A stretch of 64,000 nucleotides of DNA from Lucifuga dentata (taxonomy: Eukaryota; Chordata; Actinopteri; Ophidiiformes; Bythitidae), in the NCBI GenBank assembly GCA_014773175.1, contig VXCM01002805.1:1-64000 (forward strand), given 5' to 3'. Positions 35,916 through 47,000 of this stretch are shown piece after piece (positions within the stretch are counted from its first letter, which is position 1; each line of letters opens with the position of its first letter). A program made the position numbers and the translations under genes. The notes under the pieces are model-generated. The model saw nothing but the letters and a program-made list of their open reading frames with translations, searched no databases and was not told the DNA's origin.

Positions 35916-36644
35916 TCTGCTTGGTTTTTTTTTTGTTTTTTTTTGTCTCAATCTCAAAGACTGTTTATCTACTTTTACCTGCCTCTTGGTCTGCGTTTGA
36001 GTCCTTTACCTGTAGCCCCAGTTACAGTTACTTTAGAAAGTAATGGACCAAAATCTTGGCCAAGTGGAAGATTAGACTTGTTGGCGGCACTCAAGAGGGA
36101 CCATGAATAACCACACCATGTCAGTCGTTGTTGAGAAATGATATGGACCAGCATTTTGACAGACAGCCTGATGCACAGTGTAGCTTGAAATTAATACTAA
36201 AGATAAACTAATCCTCTTTTTGTTAGGGATGTCTGGAGCCCCTAAAACTACCTAGAGGTCTGCAGACTGTATTTAGAGCCTGAGCTGAAATCTTTCCAAG
36301 TGAAGCTTTAACAAGGTTCTGGGTAGATAAACATTAATATGCTACGTTCAAAGAAGCCATTTTGGTGTGACAGAGCACACAGTGTAACCAATAACATTAC
36401 ATTATGGAGCACATTATGAGTGTATTAAAGTCATTCTAATGCAATATTTTGTGACGTGAAACACACAAAGAGTTGAGTGTTAATGCTTTTTTTTTTTTGT
36501 AGCATACACTTATGATGCCTCCTGGCGCATTTCTGGTAAAGTGTCACGCTGACTCCATCTAAATTATTTCTCATTAAAATATATTTCTGCTGAGAAACAG
36601 CAGTCATGGAAGGACAGAATTAAGGAGGTACAAAGTGTGAACCT

Positions 36645-36682
36645 TTTCTTCTTCTTCTTCTTCTTCTTCTTCTTCTTCTTCT
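36645..36682. repeat. CTT microsatellite
   Basis: About 12 TTC units. Confidence 0.9.
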
Positions 36683-37189
36683 TTAACATTAAACTGAATC
36701 CTGAGGTTTGTCCTGAGCTACCTAAACCTAATTAACCAGTGTCCACAACTGTGAAATTCTTCCAGGCATCTGTTGCTCTTTTCACTCACCTCCTATCTGG
36801 CCTCACACACACTGAAACTCCCTCCTGAGGGCTCCTCTAATAAATTGAGGTGGAACATGAAATGAAAAGTCATTTAGCTCCGCTATTCTGCCATCAGTCA
36901 AACTGCATCCGCTCGCCATTTCATTACAAAATTCCACAACTGAGTACACCTGGTCTTCTGAGCATTTTCTGACCAGCCATACTGGACAGACTGATGGCAA
37001 TTCATTTTTAACATTCATTTCATTTTTCCATCCTGTTTGTTGGTTAGAATTTGATAAAATACAGTTAAAATACATGGATTTGGGGGTCTATTTTGAAACT
37101 TTTGCATATGCAAAAAAAAAAAAAAAAAAAAAAAAAATCTCCTGTGCACAATGAGTGAGAACAGACTGTTTCAGAAATTGTCTCCTTAA

Positions 37190-37755
37190 AGGATCGTACC
37201 AGCGATCATGCATGTTTCAATCTAATATATTCAGTTTTCATACATACAGTATTACCTCACTGATAACCAGGATAAAACCCATATTTCAGCTTTCCTGATA
37301 TTTTGCAAAATCTCTTCATCTTTCAAAATCAAATATTCAAGTGATACACCCACCTTAAAAATCCATGTTTCGCCTGCTAATAGTTACACAGCCTTATGAA
37401 GTCACGGTCCTTTAAATTTTTCCATAAACGCAGGTCTTCTTTTGGGACTATATTCCCTGGTGGAGACATACAGTCACTCCACGGTTTTTATTGCACTTAA
37501 ATGCTAAAATTACATAACTTCTAAAAAAACTGAATACATGTGTTGTTCATGATGATAGATTACCTATCCCAAGAACGTTTCAAGTATCATTAAGTTGATT
37601 TTAATAGCATACCAGAATGAACTGAAATGGCGGTCTGGAAGGTAGGAAAAAAAATTTTAATAAACCGTTCCAGTAGTATGCTTTGGGAAATGATTGTCAG
37701 TAACGTTATGTATATGAAAATTGAATGTATTCAGCTCAAACATGCACAATGGCCT
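37190..37755 (+). mobile_element. TTAA family A
   Basis: TTAA at 37186-37189 and 37756-37759; left end AGGATCGTACC, right end shortened (ATGGCCT). Confidence 0.8.
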
Positions 37756-37759
37756 TTAA

Positions 37760-39355
37760 GCCTACCTTCCAACATTTCAGCTCTGTTCTGATTGGCCAGT
37801 TTGATCAGTTTTACCACCAAATCACTTTTTGTTGTCCTCCTACTTGTTGTCTAACCAGACCTTTATGTGTGAGCAAATGTGAAGCTTCTGGATGCATTTC
37901 TAAGGGAGTGAACCTCAAGTTTAGCAACTTTGATAATGTTCAAACATAGTGCCGACTATAAAACATGGGGGGAAATATCGAAGCCTAACATGTCTCCTTT
38001 AAGTGGAAACTTAAACTATGGACATACAGGAAGAATTGATTTAACTGATTTTGGTGTGTGCAGCACCACCATGTGGCCAGTTATAAAGCCATTTACTTTT
38101 AGCTTATAACTCCTGCACAACGTGAGTCAAAGAAAACTTCTGTAGTTCAATTCTATCTGTCTACATACGTCACATCCATTTCTGCCTAAACAGATTTTTT
38201 AAATAGTTTTTTCATCCCGCCTCCTACAACTTACATTACAACATCAGCAATTCTGGTACATAACATATTTGAATAAGCCTGAAAAATTGTCCCATATTAT
38301 TTGATTGCCAAATTTGGCATACGCTATGTGCAACAGTGCAATTGCCACAAAATTTAAGTGACACCTCCACATATCACCACCAAGAAAACATGCTAAATTT
38401 CATGGTAATTTGGTCCATATAAGAAAATTAAATAGGAATCTGACTAACTTGAAATGTTACGATCTATTCAGCCTGGTACAAAACTGTAATATTCCCATAT
38501 AGGGTTTAGGTGTTCCCCAAAAATTATGCCATTAGTCACTGCTGCACAAAAAAATTAATAATAATAATAAATAATAATAATAAAAATAGAGCTTAAAAAG
38601 GAATATAGGGGAATATGCCTCTTATAATTTAATATAAATGCATATTGACAATCCATTGTAGTTTCTAAAGCCTTGAGTAACAGGCTTCCTGGCTTATATA
38701 GAGACGACGTCTCAAATTAACTTCAGGAATAAAATGTTTTTCTTCTTTGACATGTTGGCAACAACTTTGGGTGGAGCAGTTCCTAATGGAACGCTGATAC
38801 TAGAAAACCCTTACTGTGCTGCAACATTACAAATCTCTTACACCCGAAACTGGACCAAAGCTTTCGGGATTCTGAATGGAAATAAGTGAGTAAGTTTGTA
38901 AGTTAAGGAAATTTCTGTGGTTGAAATGGAACAATGACTGATGATGACATGGTTATTTGGTCAGTATGTCTTTTGTGTCAAATATACTTGCATGTCACCA
39001 AACACTTCATCTTAGAGGGAACACTTTGCTTGATCTTTTCTTTTCATAAAACTTAGAAAGTTCATATTCACAAGCTGAGCTATGAAGAATGCTACACTTT
39101 ACCAAATCCAATTCAATGAAGATGATCCCTCACCTGTCCAAGTTAAGATGATTTTTAGCTGCTGGTCTCATGTAGCCTAGTAATACTTTTCTCTGGTCTC
39201 TTAGTTCATCTCGGCTGCATTCGTTCAGTTAGTCCCTCTTTAAGATTAAAAACAAGCCTGGCTGTCATTACTGTCAATCGGCTTCAATGTTTCCTGGTTT
39301 CTGATGCACTTCTGTCCCCATGAGACATGCTCATATAGCAGATGTCTGGCTTCTG
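37760..39355. other. intergenic, no gene seen
   Basis: AT-rich. Text near 38050-38470 reads like a degraded dispersed repeat, but no family was identified. Confidence 0.4.
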
Positions 39356-39359
39356 ATTA

Positions 39360-39505
39360 AACTTATTAAAGGTTTCAGGCTGGAGGTCACTGGTTCAAAT
39401 CCTGGACAAGCCAAAAAATGTGGGCAGGAGAAGTGGGTGATGCTGAGTTGCCCCTGAGCGAGGCACCAAATCTCTGACTGGTCCACTGCTCCACCAGGTA
39501 AAGAT
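39360..39505 (+). mobile_element. tRNA-derived SINE fragment
   Basis: Contains a Pol III B-box-like GGTTCAAATCC (39392-39402) followed by the fish SINE core with GTGGGTGATGCTGAGTTGCC and CCTGAGCGAGGCACC. The 5' A-box part is unclear. Confidence 0.6.
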
Positions 39506-39597
39506 TGTGGTTGCTCAGTGAATGTCAATATATATTAAAAAATCAAAGATTAATTAAAAAAATGATAAAAGCAGACAAATAATTCAAACAATCCAAA

Positions 39598-39599
<2 letters not shown>

Positions 39600-39642
<43 letters not shown>

Positions 39643-39643
39643 T
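39600..39643. repeat. TTTC microsatellite
   Basis: Eleven tetramer units. Confidence 0.9.
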
Positions 39644-39760
39644 CACTAGCTCACGGCAGCTGCTGCAGCTATTAATGACCATAGTAGGAGTGCAAGATAA
39701 AAATTGAATCTAAACTTTTCATTATTTGGGTTGTTTGCAAGAGAAAATAAAATAATTTAC

Positions 39761-39822
39761 CTTTTGTGTCTTCTCAGGATCCCGGAAGTCCTCCAGAATC
39801 TTCTTCAAATCTGCAGGTATCA
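39761..39822 (-). other. candidate unassigned 62-base exon
   Basis: On the minus strand an acceptor (TTCATAAACAG) and a donor (AAAAG|GTAAAT) bound an open stretch reading I-P-A-D-L-K-K-I-L-E-D-F-R-D-P-E-K-T-Q-K, which looks protein-like. I do not recognise it. It lies between trhr2 and zc3h18 and could be a 5' exon of trhr2, part of an unseen gene, or chance. On the plus strand the same place also shows an acceptor (GTGTCTTCTCAG) and a donor (CTGCAG|GTATCA), so the strand is uncertain. Confidence 0.3.
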
Positions 39823-39979
39823 CTGTTTATGAAGAAATAAAGCGTAATTTTGCTCCTCTTTATGTGTCGTCTCAGTCGCTGCTTAAAGCAGATCAGCAGC
39901 ACAGACACACTCTAACACTTGTCTACCTACTGTACTACACAGCACCCTGCCTGCTACTTACTGAGCTCTGTCTCTCTCT

Positions 39980-39981
39980 CA

Positions 39982-40039
<58 letters not shown>

Positions 40040-40202
40040 GTCTGAATAATGCCTTGACAGAAGTGATTTTGCCTTCAAAATAAAAGCACAATAGCTCTCT
40101 TCAGTGTATGAGCTTACCCATCCAGAAGTAGTCAGTTCAGATATAGTTGGTTTTATTGTGTCTCATTACACTCAGGTAAAATCAACAGAAAACTATTGTG
40201 AA

Positions 40203-40256
<54 letters not shown>

Positions 40257-40257
40257 A
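39980..40257. repeat. CA and ATCT microsatellites
   Basis: (CA)n at about 39984-40037 and (CTAT)n at about 40204-40257. Confidence 0.9.
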
Positions 40258-41139
40258 GTATATTATAATTATGAAAGTTTTTCAGATTATTCAAAATAAT
40301 ACTTTTGTGTAATGTCCCTTTCATGGTGTACTGTATCTATATTTACAATTATGTAATGTCAAATTATAACCTCTAGTCAGTGATCATCACGAAATAACCC
40401 GTTGACATTTTTTTTTTTTTTTTTTNTTTTTTTTTTTTTTTTTTAATTATTAGACTATCAAGTCTATATAATACTGAAAATCAGAATGGCACATTAGCAT
40501 GGTAACTATAAAGACCCATTTCATCAATTTGGCATCTAATCTGTAACAATGTAACATCCTTGGGTTTTTTTTTATATTTTTAAATCTCCCTATCTTCCTA
40601 TGAAAACATCAAACAGTAACATCAAACTGATTTTCTTGTGAACCCCTATAGTATTATTAAAACCAAGAACTGTCCAAATTGGCACATCAGGTTTTACTTT
40701 GAAGGTTTTAGGGGAAACAGAGCTTCTTTCTGTAGGACTCATGTCTCCATCTTGTGGTCAAGGGAATGAAATACGCAAAGAATCTGAAATACATCAGAAG
40801 ATCGTACCTATTTTGTTGTATCTGTATTCTTGTATGCTTTTTAAGACTATATATTGCTACATGGTACTGTTAATAGTTGTTTTTTGATGACTTCATACTG
40901 TTTATTATATGTGTTGTAATAACTATAATAATAATTTTAAAAAGTCCCTATTTTACTCTCAGGTCATATTTAGTTTTGTTTATATGATGACAGACTTCAG
41001 ATTATTTTTTCACATCAGATTTAATACTGATTATTGAATGAATCCAGAATCTGATCCATATTCTAGTCTTGAATCAGATTTAATTTCCTTTATATGAAGA
41101 CAGCATTGACGTTGTGATTCACGTTCTGATCTCGGATCA

Positions 41140-41700
41140 GTTTTGTCCGGCGTCTCCTCTGGCGCGATTTTTTCCTCCCACACTGTCGTATGTTGATGAC
41201 GTCAATGTAATGGCCGCTGTCGCCGAGCTGTGCAGTTTTTTTTTATTTTCTCCACCACAGCGGATGAATTAAACCGTTTAATATTTACTGTATCGTGTAA
41301 CAATAATATCAGTGGGAGAGGGCGATTCTTATCGCAAGTGCGCCGTCTTTAAAGAGCTCCAGGTCGGCAAGGTGAATGAAAATGTGTGGATGTTAGCAGG
41401 CTGAGTTAGCATAGCTGCTAGCTAAAGCAGGGCAGGTTGCATTGTTAATGAAAGAAGCCGAGTGTGCTGCGGTGTCCGCGCAGAAAGCGTCAGTGTGCGG
41501 CTCGTTATAGTTTTAAGTCACACAGTGCGATGGTTTACTTTCGTCCAGGAGGGTCTGGTGTTTGTTCGGGTAGAGGATTCAACGGTTTGCCTCCCCGTTT
41601 TTCGAGGACAAGTTTCGGGCCTTGTTGCGAAGTAGCGCGCAGCAGCTATTAGCAGCGTTAGCACTCAAGTTACGCCGCAAATGAAGTAACGTAGCATTTA
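41140..41700 (+). promoter_or_regulatory. probable zc3h18 promoter and non-coding exon 1
   Basis: This block is clearly richer in CpG than its AT-rich surroundings. It contains a perfect CRE palindrome TGACGTCA at 41197-41204 and an ATGGCCGC element just after it. A possible donor GGCAAG|GTGAAT (exon end 41371) could join the first coding exon's acceptor at 43038. No TATA box was seen. Position about 1.8 kb upstream of the start codon fits a housekeeping-type promoter. Exon limits are inferred. Confidence 0.55.
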
Positions 41701-42545
41701 CAAAGTTGGACGTGTTGTTTATTATGTACACACAAGTAGGTATACCACAAATGCCTTTCTATATAACTGGACTATATCAGTCTTTACCATAGACAGATCA
41801 TTTATTTACTAGCTAACATTAGCAGCTCTCCCTGCTGCGGCATAATATCACCGCAAATAACTAGTATTTGGAAAGTTTCTTATAAACTCAGTGTTATATA
41901 TGATTAGCACAAACGGAATCTAGCATTAATGAGTTTTTAGTCTCCATAGATATCCAATTTGTTAGCACGTAAAGATTTTTTATTTTATTTTTTTAACCAC
42001 AGAAAGCATTTAAAATTTATTGTCGTACAACACAGTTCAGGCCATGCTGTAACGTGTACATGGAGAGAATTCACTTTTTGTCCAGCTCCATTTGAATGTA
42101 TGTGATGTTTTCTTGCTCATTTGATTACGACATATATCTGGTTGAGTTTGACTTAATCTGTTTTCAGAATCATGAGGAGCCAGGCTTCAATACAGGCACC
42201 GATGATAGACTTAAGTACTAATTAATCCTCTAGAATTGCCTTTTATGCCTGTAATTTGCTCTGTCAGAATAAACTGTGAGTTGCAATACTTAACAATGGG
42301 AATCGATCCCAAATAAAATGGCTCTATTAAGATAAATGCCGATTATTCATATGGAGAAAACAGATGTTACTAAAAGTGATCCTTTTCAACCACATATGTG
42401 ATGTTGCTGATATGTAAGGAGGGATTTTTTTTTCAGGTTACATTTACAATTTTAAACTATAAAGAAAAATATCTGTGACCGTGAGTTTGAGAAATGGGTG
42501 AGAATGAGCTATAACTGAGACATAAGAAGCTGTCAGAGTTTGAGT

Positions 42546-42560
42546 GATTATTATTATTTA

Positions 42561-42592
<32 letters not shown>
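42546..42592. repeat. ATT microsatellite
   Basis: (ATT)n with one TTT interruption, in the presumed 5' intron of zc3h18. Confidence 0.85.
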
Positions 42593-43037
42593 TTAAACAC
42601 AGCACTACAGAGAGAGTCAGACAAAGAGGATATATATCTGCTAGTATAAGTGCTGGTTCAGTGAGGTCAGCGCTGACGTAATGTGTCGGACATGTTACCA
42701 TGTCCATTTCTTCAACTACCTTCTCACAAGTAAAGACTGGATAACATATAGGGAGTTAATTTAAATCCAGTCTACCATAGAAATCTTATGGAGAAATCCA
42801 TATCATGACCGTAGCAGTCGTACTGCCCACTCCGGACATAAAACTGAATTGAGCGTGACATTCTTTCTGTGGAACTAAAAGCATCATGTATTGGGTTTTT
42901 GATTTAATATACAGTTACTGGTCAAAGTCCTTTGGGTTTCTTGGTCGCCTGAATCAAATCTGTGAGTTAAGTTTTTGTTGACTCGATAATAAGCTCCTGT
43001 CATTCTTTTTTTTTTTTTTTTTTTTTTTTTAATACAG

Positions 43038-44044
43038 CAGAACATTATCTGATGGATACTCCAGAAAGCCCTACCCAGTCCCCTCAGTCACCTGAGGAGG
43101 AGGAGAAGGGTCTTTCTGACAGTGAGCTGCTGGATTCTGCTGATGAAGAGGACAGGTTCATCTCAGACAGCGAAATACTCCATGAAGAGGAGAATGGGGG
43201 TTTGGGAGAGGAGGAGGAGGAAGATGAGGTGCTGGAAAGCAGAGGGAGAAGTTCAGAGTTAGAGGATGAGGGGGAAGAAGAGGATGAGGTGGTGCCAGAT
43301 TTCGTCTCTGACCCGGAGGATGAAGAGCCCCTTGGAGAAGGCGGGGGGATTGGACAGGATGATGAGACCATTATGCTGATGGAGGGAGATGAAGATGGTC
43401 CACAGGGGAGCCACTTGGATAGAGAGGAAGATGATGACGTTGAAGAGGACAGAGTCATAGACACCCCACAGTCTCCAGATTCTGAGCCAGAACGAGGTAG
43501 GGGCTTCATCGATGAAGGGGAGAGGGAGGAAGAGGAGAGGAGCGGATACAGGGATTACAGAAAGGAAAGCTTGGCAGAGCTGGCTGGCGAAATGGCAGAA
43601 GTAGACGAGGAAGAGGATGAGGAAGACAAAAGCAAGGCAGGGGAGGAAGAGGAAGATGACAGGAGGAGAGCCGAGGAGGAGGAGCGGGAGAGGAGGAGGA
43701 GAGCGGTGGCGGTGAGGGAGATGAAGGACGACTCTGCGTCCGTTTCACGGGAGCTGGACGAGCATGAACTGGATTATGATGAGGAGGTTCCCGAGGAGCC
43801 CAGCGTCCCAGCGCATGAGGAAGAGGAGGATGAGGAGGATGCAAAACCAGAGGGGGAGGAAGCGGAGGAGAGCAAGGCCAAAAGCAAGAAGAGGGAAAAG
43901 AAGCCCATTCTCCCCCCATCTCCCAACGACAACGAACACAAGAGGGCAGACGCCTCCAAAGGGTCGGAGAGACTGCGGAGAGATTCTTTCCGAGAGAGGA
44001 AGAAGGATGAGGATGATGGAGAGATTGATGAAGGAGAGATTGAC
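43038..44044 (+). CDS. zc3h18: zc3h18 first coding exon (CDS begins at 43052)
   Basis: The acceptor is a long T tract followed by AATACAG, and 14 bases of 5'UTR precede ATG at 43052 (TCTGATGG, G at +4). The 331 codons start M-D-T-P-E-S-P-T-Q-S-P, like the M-D-V-A-E-S-P of the human protein. They are highly acidic and end G-E-I-D-E-G-E-I-D before the GTAAGT donor. The open antisense frames here are composition shadows of the Glu/Asp codons. Confidence 0.94.
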
Positions 44045-47000
44045 GTAAGTAAACGTTCATTGCTTTGAAGTTGGGATTGAACTTGTGCATTTTCCACTGG
44101 AAGATTTTTTGCAGCCTTGCGTAGAACCATGATATCTGATGAATGTGTAGATTTGGGTTACGTCTAGGTGACATGCCAAAAGCAAATATCAGGGTTTTTA
44201 TTTTGTTTTTAAAAATCAGATAGCACGTTTTAAATTAAGATAAATCACAACACACACACGATTAAAAGCCAAGATGCAAAAAAAGCAAAAATAACATATA
44301 CTGTAGAAAGGAAAAGACTGTGAACACTAGGGATGAGTGATATTGCCTTGAAGGATCATACCACCCATTTTGCATGTTTGGGCATAATATTTTCAATTTT
44401 CATACACATAACATTACTGACAATCATTTCCCAAGCATACTACTGGAACGGTGAATTAAAAATGTTTTTCCTACCTTTCAGACCGCCATTGGTTTCAATT
44501 CGTTCTGTTACGCTATTAAAATCAACTTATTGATACTAGAGACATTCTTGGGATAGGCAGTCCATCATCGCAAACAAAGACGTGTGTTCAGTTTTTTTTT
44601 CAAAGTTAGTTTTAGCGTTTAAGCGCAATAAAAAGCACAGAGTGAATGTCTCCACTGGGAATATAGTCCCCAAAAGAAGACCTGCGTTTATCGAAAAATT
44701 TTAACAACAGTGACTTCATAAGGCTGTGTAACTATTAGCAAAACATCCATTTTTAAGGTGGGTGTATTGCTTGAATATTTGATTTTGAAAGATTAAGAGG
44801 TTTTGGAAAATATCAGGAAAGCTGAAATATGGTTTTATTCCTTGGGAAATGATTGTCAGTAATGTAACATGTATGAAAATTGAATATATTAGTCTCAAAC
44901 ATGCAAAATGGCCGTTATGGTCCTTTAATGTCTGTTGTACCTGGGGTGGAGTTTTTTTAGAAGTCGTTTAAAACCTTTTTCTGCTGTTTGGACTGGCATC
45001 ATGTCTTTAGTGAGACAAAAAGTTCTCTCATAGGGAGAACAGCGTGCGAATGCTGCAGGTATACTTGGCTGAGTTTGTGTCACACTCACTTCCTGCTTGT
45101 TTTGCGTCTCAAATCAGCTGCTGCTTTGCTCTCCTCCTCCCGTGAGTTCTGAAACTGCTGGTGTTCACTCGGGGTGTTTATGCTTCAGGTGGTGGAACAA
45201 ATTCGTCGTGTTCCCACCTTTGGCAGTTATCATTTTCTTGCGTATTTTGCGAATGAGTGTTGTTTGTTGGAGATCTGAACTCTTGTAACCAAACTGTTTC
45301 CACGCAACAGCTGTAGCTCCTTTTTAGGCACCAACTTTTCGGATGCAGACTCGCTACTCTGGGCCATGCTTGTTCGGGATAGTCTTGTGCATGCGCTATG
45401 CATCATTAACCACACGTTACGTCGTCACGTCACAATATCGTGATATGACAAATTTTTTATCATGTAAAAAAAATACCGGTATTATTGTGAAGGATATGAT
45501 ATGACCCAGCCCTACTGCACACTTGGATCCAGTGCAAGTAAAAAGCTTTATTGCCAAACATTTGGTCATAGATCTTCTTCAGGGCATAAATTCAACAACA
45601 ATCATGATGTCTTTTTAAAATTATTTTTTATTTAACCTTTATTTTAACAGGAAGCCCACTTGAGATTCAGAATCTCTTTTGCGAGGGAGACCTGGCCGAG
45701 ACAGCAGCGTCCAAATGTTGCACAAATAACAGAACAATGTCACACAACACGCTGACAAGATGAAATTACATGATTAAACGATTAAAAGCGATTAAACAAT
45801 TTAGAACACGATTAAAAAGAACATTTAAAGCACAAAAACACACAAACAAAAGCCAAATCGATGGAGATTCCGTAATAACATGCTAAAAAAAAAACAGGAG
45901 CAAGACATGACAGACCGAGCCAATATATCTCTTATAAATAATTATAAACTAGACAGTTGAATAAGAGATTTCATTTTTAGGTCCTTTTGGAGACAATTCC
46001 ATGTAGTTAGGGCAGACGCTATAAAAGATCTCTTACCAGTCTTAGTAAGTGTTTTGGGTATAATCAAGTGTAAACAATCCTCTGACCTCAGACAACAATA
46101 TATTAAGTCTTACAGTGGAGTAGACTGAATACACCTGTGTTAGATCGTACAGGTGCACCTGGGATATGAAGTCCCGTACCTTGCAACTAGCAGCTCCTGC
46201 ACAAACATATAGCAAGAGCCCAACAGTATCGCAAGCTACAAGATTAAAGACACAGTGCAAAGGAAGTAAAACAATACAATCAGTACAGTTATCCAAAGAG
46301 TTCTATAAAAAGGGGAAAGTGTTGCAATACATCAGACATCATCATCAAGTACAATGCTAACAGTCCTTAAAGGACCATACCACCCGTTTTGCATGTTTGA
46401 GCCTAATATATTAAATTTTCATACATATAAGGTTACTGACAGTCATTTCCCAAAGGATAAAACCGTATTTCAGCTTTCCTAATATTTTGCAAAATCTCTT
46501 AATCTTTCAAAATCAAATATTCAAGTGATACACCCACCTTAAAAATCCATGTTTCTCCTGCTAATAGATACACAGCCTTATGAAGTCACTGTTGTTTCAA
46601 TTTTTCAATTAACACAGGTCTTCTTTTGGGACTATATTCCCCAGTGGAGACACATTCACTCCACGCTTTTTATTGAGCTTAAATGCTAAAATTACGAAAC
46701 TTCAGAAAAAACCTAAATACACGTCTCCTTAGTGATGATGGATTACCTATCCCAAGAATGTTTCAAGTATCAAGTTGATTTTAGTAGCGTACCAGAATGA
46801 ACTGAAACCAATGGAGGTCTGGAAGGTAGGAAAAAATATTTAATTCACCGTTCCTATAGTATACTTTGGGAAATGATTGTCAGTAACATTACGTGTATGA
46901 AAATTGAACATATTAGGCTCAAANTAGTATACTTTGGGAAATGATTGTCAGTAACATTACGTGTATGAAAATTGAACATATTAGGCTCAAACATGTAAAA

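Larger units (their letters stand above)
34573..37185. other. region upstream of trhr2
   Basis: No obvious promoter, TATA box or CpG island immediately 5' of the trhr2 start codon. Contains a poly-A tract with N at 35337 and the C/T-rich segment. Confidence 0.4.

Noticed and set aside
36803..37075. 90-codon minus-strand frame
   Set aside because: No recognisable family, no splice context and no repeats supporting it; treated as chance.
43084..43509. Serine-rich antisense frame over zc3h18
   Set aside because: Mirror of GAG/GAT-rich coding on the plus strand.
43506..44174. Proline-rich antisense frame of 222 codons
   Set aside because: Composition shadow of the acidic zc3h18 exon; it crosses the real splice donor.
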